Source of the DNA: Candidatus Delongbacteria bacterium | Lineage (GTDB): Bacteria; UBA4055 | Reading direction: 5' to 3' | DNA length: 6,294 nt | NCBI GenBank assembly: GCA_022013635.1 | Contig: JAKLPX010000354.1 | Location: 1-6,294 of the forward strand | Shown: positions 1-4,857 of the stretch, piece by piece | Numbering within the stretch: position 1 is the stretch's first letter | Layout of the letters: each line of letters begins with the position of its first letter | Notes under the pieces: model-generated | What the model saw: the letters and a program-made list of their open reading frames with translations, nothing else | The model's database searches: none | Told to the model about the DNA's origin: nothing | Position numbers and translations under genes: made by a program

Positions 1-2346
1 AAAATTGAATTTTGATATTGCATCGTCGAATATTTTTTGAGCTTTAGGCATTATATTAAAAGCTTTTACGGGTTCAAAAATATATGAACTCAAATCTGAA
101 ATCAGCTTCGCCGTTTCCTTTTCGCTCAACTTTTCTTTTTGCGCTCTTTCTAAAGCGTAAGAGATTAGATTTTTATTGTATTTAATAAAATATTCAAGAT
201 CTTTTGTTCCGAATATTGTATTAAACCCTAAAATGGTATTAGGGCCGTGTTTGAATTCTGATCCTTCGATTCCCTGTGTATGATTTAACACTGTTTCTCT
301 GATTTTTAAAGCACCTTCTTCAGCGACCGAGCTTACTTTTGTAGCTAAAATATGTATACTTGGCTGCATAAATAAAGAATCAGCCATTTTTTCAACCTGA
401 GATTCTGTCGTTTTTATGGTTTCGTCAATCAAATCAGGAATGTAATTAAGAGTTTCTTTTCTTCTTTCCAGTTCTTTCAATTGATTATCAAATTCAGCTC
501 CTTTACTCATTTGAGAAATCTTAAATTCTCCAACTTTTATAGCGAGATAATAAAAAAGCAAGACTTGATTCATATAACTTTTTGTTGCCGGAACCGCTAT
601 TTCCGGTCCGCACTTGATAGGCAGATAAAAATCGCTTTTCTCCTGAGCTAAAGTTGAATTTTCATTATTCACTATAGTTATCTTTTTGACATTTATACCG
701 GAAGAATCTATATCGTTAAAAATGTCAATCAGATCTTTGGTTTCCCCGCTTTGACTGACACCAATAAAGACATCATCCTCTCTTATTGAGCTCGAATACT
801 GCCCTCTGAAATTTCCTGGTAAGATCGGAGTGAATTTAATACCGGCTATCTCATTAAAAAAAACAGCGGCTGTCTTAGTTGCGTTGTATGAAGTTCCGCA
901 AGATATGGTATAGATACTACGGTGATTTTTCCATGCCTCAAAAATCGTTTCGGCGAATTTATCCGCATGTTGATGAAATTTATTGATTTCTCTTATCTCC
1001 GCCCCTATATCCAATATTTTTGCAGTTAGGATATTGTCTTTTATATATTCTTTATCAGATATAATATCGAGAAATATATTAGAGTAAGTCGAGAAAAATT
1101 CCGTATCTAAAAACTTTTTCTTGTGTAATTTATCGCACAGATCGGGAAAATCCTGTTTAACGGTATCTAATATTTTCTTGAATTCCTTTGAGGACTTGAA
1201 TTGTTCGAACAATTCTTTTTGCCGGCTTAAAGTCTCTTCTCTGTAAATATTTTTTGAAGTTCCGGTTACAAAATCGGTAAATTTTAATTTTTCGAGAGTG
1301 TTCTTTATCTGACTGGTACTTTCACTTCCTTTATTAAAAAAAGCTATTAATTTTCTAGAACTTTCTACCTGATTGAAAATTTCCTGATGCATAAAAAATT
1401 TAAACGGAGGTACCAATTCTGTGTCTTCCGCTCTTAATTTACTTCTTGTGACAGAAACGGGTATTTTTTCCCCTTTGTTGATCTTTTTTACTGTGCCGTC
1501 CTTAAATTTCCATTTTAAATCTTTAAAACTGTAAACCTGATATTCATCGCTTGTGTATTCAATAAATGTACCTTCTTTCAAATCTATAATATTCTTCGTG
1601 AATTTCAAAATAGCTGTCAGGTCGGAAGACAATAAAATGAAATTATTATCGTCTATTGCGCCTTTTCCTGCATATAAACTGCTTCCGGCTTTTATTGCAT
1701 AAGAAATTTCGGTAACCGGATCAACGATTACTGCCGCATAAGAACCGACGATTTTTTCGGATGAGCTGAGAATTGCCTTTTTCATGCAGTCTCTTCTGAT
1801 CTCTTTATTCCTTTGCTCTTCATCGTTGTATCTTTCCAAATACATATCAAAATAGTGTTCAACAGTATGCACGAGCATTTCTCCGTCGTTATCGCTTACG
1901 ACTATATGCCCTTGATTCAATAAAAATTCTTTCAACGAATTTGTATTTGTAATATTTCCGTTATGGGCGCCATAAATGTGTTTCTTACACTTGACTTCAT
2001 GCGGTTGAGCATTGATTTTTGTTACGGCTCCGAATGTAGCCCATCTTACTTGTCCGCAAAATAATTTACCCTTCATTCCGTTTATACCCAGTGTTTTAAC
2101 CAAGTCGGACGGAGCTCCAACATCTTTTTTTAAGGTAATATTCCCTTTGTCGTCCTGAATTGCGGCTCCGGTTGAATCATATCCTCTGTATTCCAAGCTT
2201 TTTAATAGCTGCGAAGCATATTTACCCATGTGAATATTCATTTTGGCAAATGATAATCCCAACACACCGCATCCTATAGCAGGTACAGGCAGTTTAAAAG
2301 TAAATTTCATCTTATTTTCCAATAATCTTGATAAATTTTCAAACAT
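1..2346 (-). CDS. GlmS-like glutamine-fructose-6-phosphate aminotransferase (isomerizing), oversized and divergent; 3' end outside window
   Basis: The minus strand is open for 782 codons from ATG 2346-2344 to the window edge with no stop. The family makes glucosamine-6-phosphate from fructose-6-phosphate and glutamine in the cytoplasm, for peptidoglycan and other amino sugars. Glutaminase domain, about residues 26-260: GCGVLG (Cys26), LEYRGYDSTG (51-60), RWATFG (101-106), NAQPH (112-116), HNG (128-130) and an Asp at 154. FMHQEIFNQ (318-326) matches the usual linker. SIS 1 has CGTS (483-486) and SQSGET (531-536). SIS 2 has GALKIRE (678-684) and KHGP (699-702), so the isomerase-type residues Ser486, Ser531, Gln532, Ser533, Thr536, Lys681, Glu684 and His700 are kept. 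Oddities: Cys26 is not next to the start Met, about 110-140 extra residues lie at roughly 340-470, several glutaminase-site His are replaced, and canonical GlmS is only about 610 residues. ATG 2346 follows a GGGGA ribosome site (2352-2356); Met13 is a possible alternative. Family is sure; exact substrate is inferred. Confidence 0.88.
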   Translation of the reverse strand, partial: MFENLSRLLENKMKFTFKLPVPAIGCGVLGLSFAKMNIHMGKYASQLLKSLEYRGYDSTGAAIQDDKGNITLKKDVGAPSDLVKTLGINGMKGKLFCGQVRWATFGAVTKINAQPHEVKCKKHIYGAHNGNITNTNSLKEFLLNQGHIVVSDNDGEMLVHTVEHYFDMYLERYNDEEQRNKEIRRDCMKKAILSSSEKIVGSYAAVIVDPVTEISYAIKAGSSLYAGKGAIDDNNFILLSSDLTAILKFTKNIIDLKEGTFIEYTSDEYQVYSFKDLKWKFKDGTVKKINKGEKIPVSVTRSKLRAEDTELVPPFKFFMHQEIFNQVESSRKLIAFFNKGSESTSQIKNTLEKLKFTDFVTGTSKNIYREETLSRQKELFEQFKSSKEFKKILDTVKQDFPDLCDKLHKKKFLDTEFFSTYSNIFLDIISDKEYIKDNILTAKILDIGAEIREINKFHQHADKFAETIFEAWKNHRSIYTISCGTSYNATKTAAVFFNEIAGIKFTPILPGNFRGQYSSSIREDDVFIGVSQSGETKDLIDIFNDIDSSGINVKKITIVNNENSTLAQEKSDFYLPIKCGPEIAVPATKSYMNQVLLFYYLAIKVGEFKISQMSKGAEFDNQLKELERRKETLNYIPDLIDETIKTTESQVEKMADSLFMQPSIHILATKVSSVAEEGALKIRETVLNHTQGIEGSEFKHGPNTILGFNTIFGTKDLEYFIKYNKNLISYALERAQKEKLSEKETAKLISDLSSYIFEPVKAFNIMPKAQKIFDDAISKFNF

Positions 2347-2385
2347 ATTTTTCCCCGTTTATTTTCTTCTGTTACATATCGCGTA

Positions 2386-2414
2386 AATATGAGCAATTTA
2401 TTTATTTTAATCAA
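2386..2414 (-). promoter_or_regulatory. Candidate sigma70-type promoter of the GlmS-like gene
   Basis: Read on the minus strand, a -35-like TTGATT (2414-2409) is followed after 17 bases by a -10-like CATATT (2391-2386). Each box matches four of six consensus bases. Transcription would start near 2379 and leave a leader of about 30 bases before the ATG at 2346. The region is AT-rich, so chance matches are likely and this call is tentative. Confidence 0.35.
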
Positions 2415-2432
2415 GAGAATTAATAAATTGCT
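2392..2432. repeat. 11-bp perfect inverted repeat in the divergent intergenic region
   Basis: AGCAATTTATT at 2392-2402 is the exact reverse complement of AATAAATTGCT at 2422-2432, with 19 bases between the arms. One arm falls in the spacer of the proposed minus-strand promoter and the other lies just upstream of its -35 box. That arrangement would suit an operator for a dimeric regulator of the GlmS-like gene. It has no following T-run in either direction that would make it a convincing terminator. No regulator can be named from the sequence. Confidence 0.4.
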
Positions 2433-2516
2433 GAAACCAACTGAAAGCTAATTAAGTATCGGTTCATTTTCAAGTAAATATTAAAGATATTTTGGTTATT
2501 ATTTTTAGTTCTTGCA

Positions 2517-2545
2517 TTGACAGCGCTGAATATATTTAATATATT
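2517..2545 (+). promoter_or_regulatory. Sigma70-type promoter of the selenoprotein-mltG-lipoprotein-pcrA operon
   Basis: A perfect TTGACA (2517-2522) is separated by exactly 17 bases from TATATT (2540-2545, five of six consensus bases). The expected start site is about 2552, giving a 5' leader of roughly 40 bases before the ATG at 2592. It is the only strong promoter I see upstream of the four tightly packed rightward genes, so it probably drives all of them. Confidence 0.7.
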
Positions 2546-2577
2546 TGGAAGATATGGGATCTAACAACACTATATTT

Positions 2578-2583
2578 AAGGAG
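2578..2583 (+). promoter_or_regulatory. Shine-Dalgarno site fixing the selenoprotein start
   Basis: AAGGAG lies 8 bases before ATG 2592. This strong site, with a promoter upstream and a signal peptide downstream, fixes translation start at 2592. It argues against the alternative of a shorter protein starting at TTG 2757, which lies beyond the in-frame UGA and cuts into the conserved N-terminal part of the domain. Confidence 0.8.
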
Positions 2584-2591
2584 TGCTTCAA

Positions 2592-3473
2592 ATGAATAAG
2601 TTTATCATCGTCTTTTTAATGATGTTTAACCTGCTGATTTCGGCAAAAACAGCAACAATTATTTTCAGCGGAAGCAACAACGGTTATTACAGAGACTGCG
2701 GCTGACCGATCGAAAGACTCGGCGGTCTTGCCGAAAGAAAAACATGTTTCGACAGTTTGAAAACTTTTGACGAAAATACTGTCTTTTTCGATACGGGAGA
2801 TATTTTGAATATAAAATCTTCGCTTAGCGACGACGAAATAGTCGCAGGGGTTTATCAATATCTCGGTTACGATGCAGTTGCCGTCGGCGATCAGGAGTTA
2901 ATCAATGGAATCAGTTTCTTTAAAAACAATCTGAGCAGTAAATTACCTGTTATATCTTCAAATTTAGAATTCAGCGACAAAGATATTAAGATTGAAAAAT
3001 ATAAAATAATCGAAACTAAAAACGGTATAAAGATTGGAGTTACAGCCGTGAATTTCAACACCAATTTCAGATACCTGATGAGAACCGATATCATCAGCGA
3101 AAGCGATATTATCGTTGATAAAGCTTTCGATAATCTTAAAAACACACTTGCCGATTTAAAAACAAAAGCGAACATTGTCGTTATTTTAGCTCACCTTGAC
3201 GAAGAAGGAATCGTAAAACTGTTGGATTTCGTTGACGATTACGATCTTGTAATCGGCGGAAATAACGGACAGGAATTCAAATACGCGCGGAAAGTGGAAA
3301 ATAAAATCTTTGTCCAAAACGGTAAGGACGGGGAGAAAATCGGAAAGGTTGTTTACGGAATAAATTCCGACGGAAAAGCTCAGTTTGAAAATTACGAGCT
3401 GATCAAAATCTTTGCAAAAAAATTGAAGCGAAACGATGAAATAGAAAAAATAATTTCGGATATGGAAAGATAA
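2592..3473 (+). CDS. Secreted UshA/metallophosphatase-like selenoprotein with Cys-Gly-Sec motif (UGA at codon 38 read as selenocysteine)
   Basis: This is one continuous frame of 293 residues if UGA 2703-2705 is read as selenocysteine. Residues 1-18 form a signal peptide (short basic start, hydrophobic core FIIVFLMMFNLLI, cleavage probably after ISA), so the product is exported. The rest resembles the N-terminal calcineurin-like domain of UshA/5'-nucleotidases: IIFSGSNNG (23-31), RDCGUPIERLGGLAER (34-49), FFDTGD (65-70), LGYDAVAVGDQE (91-102), ISSNLEF (121-127), LAHLDEEG (199-206), LVIGGNNG (219-226) and VQNGKDGEKIGKV (241-253). The 5'-nucleotidase C-terminal domain is absent. Metal-site motifs are degraded: DxH is SxN, GNHE is GDQE and GHxH is lost; Asp67, Asp70 and His201 remain. 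The only cysteines are Cys36 and Cys52, so Cys36-Sec38 could form a selenenylsulfide pair. It is first in the operon, one base before mltG. I recall NCBI family names of the type 'UshA-like (seleno)protein', not checked here. The biochemical role is unknown; a redox role is inferred. Confidence 0.85.
2703..2705 (+). other. In-frame UGA selenocysteine codon (Sec38)
   Basis: The codon lies between Gly37 and Pro39 in DCG-UGA-PIERLGGLA. From memory of related proteins, this family usually has Cys here (a CGC motif before a GGL-R block), so Sec would replace Cys in kind. Protein similarity to the family runs across the codon on both sides, and the next base is C, as in the E. coli fdhF UGA. UGA is not reassigned in this genome: Trp is TGG and UGA stops the next gene at 4501-4503. 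Confidence 0.85.
2706..2752 (+). promoter_or_regulatory. Bacterial SECIS element (selenocysteine insertion hairpin)
   Basis: Five perfect pairs, TCGGC (2719-2723) with GCCGA (2730-2734), close a six-base loop GGTCTT (2724-2729). The loop begins exactly 18 bases after the UGA. As I recall it, the E. coli fdhF SECIS also has its GGUCU loop core 18 bases after the UGA, where the GG and the bulged or looped U are read by SelB. A lower helix is possible between TCGAAA (2710-2715) and TTTCGA (2747-2752), with an asymmetric internal loop of 3 and 12 bases. The element lies inside the coding frame, as bacterial SECIS elements do. Confidence 0.82.
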
Positions 3474-3474
3474 A

Positions 3475-4503
3475 TTGACGAAACACAAACGGTTTTTACT
3501 TATCACACTGTTTATAACGCTTTCTGTTTTAATTATTCTGCCTGTTTGGACCAAAATTAGAATTTTTGAAAAAATTGTTTACTCCGGCACGGACAGCGTT
3601 TATTTTGAAATACCGAAAAGTTCTTCTTTGGAAGAAATATCATGTATATTGCAAAGAAATGGTTTTGACATTACCGAATTCGAATTAAAGCTTACGGCAA
3701 AATGGTTCGGAAAAGACTCCAAAATAAGGTATGGAAGATTTGTGTTTTATCCGTCTGATAATGTCAGATTAAGGGATTTTATAAATTTTTTAACGACGAA
3801 CGGCTCTTTGACAACAAATGTAACTATTCCCGAAGGTTCGAAAACTATTGACATCGCAAAGATTTTGAAAACGAATTTGAATATTGATTCGATATCATTC
3901 GTAGAAAGAACCCGCGATACTGAAATTTTGGAGAAATATAATTTGCCTGCGCAATCATTGGAAGGTTACTTGTATCCTGAAACATATAATTTTAACGAAG
4001 ACGAAAAAATTGATCAAATTATTGATAAAATGTTTCAAATGAACCGTATGAAATTGAGCGTGATAAGATCAAAAATTGACAGCTCTGGTTTCAGTGAGCA
4101 TCAAGTACTGACTTTGGCTTCGATCATTCAGGGTGAAGTGATGAATTATGACGAGATGGAATTCATAAGCGCCGTTTACAATAACAGACTAAAAAAAGGT
4201 ATGCTCCTTCAGGCAGATCCGACGATTCAATATCTTTTTGATAAACCAAAGAGGCTTTTGAATAAAGATTTAGCTATAGACAACCCTTATAACACATATA
4301 TTTACAATGGTTTACCGCCCGGACCGATTAATAATCCTTCTTTAAGAGCAATCAAAGCCGCCTTGGAGCCATCCGGCGAGCCATATACATATATGGTGGC
4401 AAAAGGCGACGGAAATCATTATTTCAACACTAATCTTGAGGGTCATCTCGAAGATAAAGCTAAACTTGATAAACTACGAAAAAGCGTAAAATATAGAAAG
4501 TGA
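3475..4503 (+). CDS. mltG: Endolytic murein transglycosylase MltG (YceG-like)
   Basis: The enzyme cleaves glycan strands within peptidoglycan at the outer face of the inner membrane and is thought to set strand length by acting as a terminase. The protein is 342 residues, close to E. coli MltG (340). It has one N-terminal membrane segment (about 7-25), a LysM-like region (about 40-110), then the YceG catalytic region: YLYPETYNF (165-173), LTLASIIQGEV (212-222), VYNNRL (234-239), LLQADPTIQY (244-253), PYNTYIYNGLPPGPINNP (271-288) and HYFNTN (315-320). Glu221 in ASIIQGE aligns with the catalytic Glu of the usual ASI-xxE motif. Start is TTG 3475, one base after the selenoprotein stop; it is the only usual start before an in-frame stop at 3451-3453, and GGAAAGA just upstream may serve as ribosome site. 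It ends with UGA, followed in the same frame by the lipoprotein gene. Translation is probably coupled to the upstream gene. Confidence 0.95.
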   Translation: MTKHKRFLLITLFITLSVLIILPVWTKIRIFEKIVYSGTDSVYFEIPKSSSLEEISCILQRNGFDITEFELKLTAKWFGKDSKIRYGRFVFYPSDNVRLRDFINFLTTNGSLTTNVTIPEGSKTIDIAKILKTNLNIDSISFVERTRDTEILEKYNLPAQSLEGYLYPETYNFNEDEKIDQIIDKMFQMNRMKLSVIRSKIDSSGFSEHQVLTLASIIQGEVMNYDEMEFISAVYNNRLKKGMLLQADPTIQYLFDKPKRLLNKDLAIDNPYNTYIYNGLPPGPINNPSLRAIKAALEPSGEPYTYMVAKGDGNHYFNTNLEGHLEDKAKLDKLRKSVKYRK

Positions 4504-4506
4504 GGA
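4503..4506 (+). promoter_or_regulatory. Shine-Dalgarno site of the lipoprotein gene, overlapping the mltG stop
   Basis: AGGA overlaps the last base of the mltG UGA and sits 6 bases before ATG 4513. It supports separate initiation of the lipoprotein rather than UGA read-through, even though both genes share a reading frame. Confidence 0.6.
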
Positions 4507-4512
4507 ACAATT

Positions 4513-4857
4513 ATGAAGAAGGTATTAATGGCTATTTTAATATCATTTTTGATCATAACTACAAATTGCGTAAAAAAAGAGAAGAACGATAACCGTTTGA
4601 ATGATGATTCTCAAGTTGTAAAATATTTTACCGTCGTTGCCAGCGGTTACGGTGAAACAAAAGAAAGAGCCGTGGAAGACGCAAAAAACGACGCTCTAAG
4701 ACAATTCGGATTTAATACAGTTAACAACAGCGGCAAACCCGAGTTATCGTATGCCGGCAAAATAGTGAGTTTTAAAATTATTAATGACTATTCCGAAGTG
4801 CTGAAAAACGGAATGTGGTGGGAAATTAAAGTAGAAGCGCAAATAGAAAAACTATAA
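4513..4857 (+). CDS. Small putative lipoprotein with LPP20/FlgT-N-like fold
   Basis: This 114-residue protein starts with a signal sequence: Lys2-Lys3, then a hydrophobic stretch (about 4-16), ending in TTNC with Cys19 as the likely lipidated residue. The lipobox is weak, with Thr at -3 and Asn at -1, although spirochaete-type lipoboxes tolerate this kind of variation. A charged linker follows. Residues about 40-114 read FTVVASGYGETKERAVEDAK, then DALRQFGF and a C-terminal strand WWEIKVEAQIEKL. The pattern 'G-G-t-x-x-A-x-x-x-A-x-x-x-A-l-r-q-x-G' resembles LPP20-type lipoproteins and the N-terminal domain of flagellar protein FlgT; this is pattern recognition, not a search result. It lies between mltG and pcrA, 9 bases after the former and directly touching the latter. 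The role is unknown; an envelope-associated protein is the safest description. Confidence 0.75.
   Translation: MKKVLMAILISFLIITTNCVKKEKNDNRLNDDSQVVKYFTVVASGYGETKERAVEDAKNDALRQFGFNTVNNSGKPELSYAGKIVSFKIINDYSEVLKNGMWWEIKVEAQIEKL

Noticed and set aside
2392..2436. Inverted repeat as an intrinsic terminator
   Set aside because: The stem is AT-rich, the loop is 19 bases, no T-run follows on either strand, and it lies between two divergent gene starts where no terminator is needed.
2529..2545. Two copies of the palindromic octamer AATATATT next to each other
   Set aside because: They coincide with the -10 region of the promoter and are simple AT-rich sequence, so a separate operator cannot be supported.
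2703..2705. UGA as a nonsense mutation making a pseudogene
   Set aside because: The frame is otherwise intact for 293 codons, the UGA falls exactly at the expected second Cys of a CGC motif, and a correctly spaced SECIS hairpin follows. Only the genome's Sec machinery could fully exclude it.
2706..2752. Hairpin after the UGA as an attenuator or terminator
   Set aside because: It lies inside coding sequence and no U-tract follows; its loop and distance from UGA match a SECIS much better.
2616..2858. Minus-strand open frame opposite the selenoprotein start
   Set aside because: It is a shadow of the plus-strand gene, with no ribosome site and no recognisable domain; the same holds for the minus-strand frames at 2891-3175, 3186-3554 and 4788-5033.
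2757..3473. A shorter protein starting at TTG 2757 as the real gene
   Set aside because: It lacks a convincing ribosome site, loses the signal peptide and the conserved first strand and GGL-R block, and ignores the strong AAGGAG-ATG at 2578-2594 and the SECIS hairpin.
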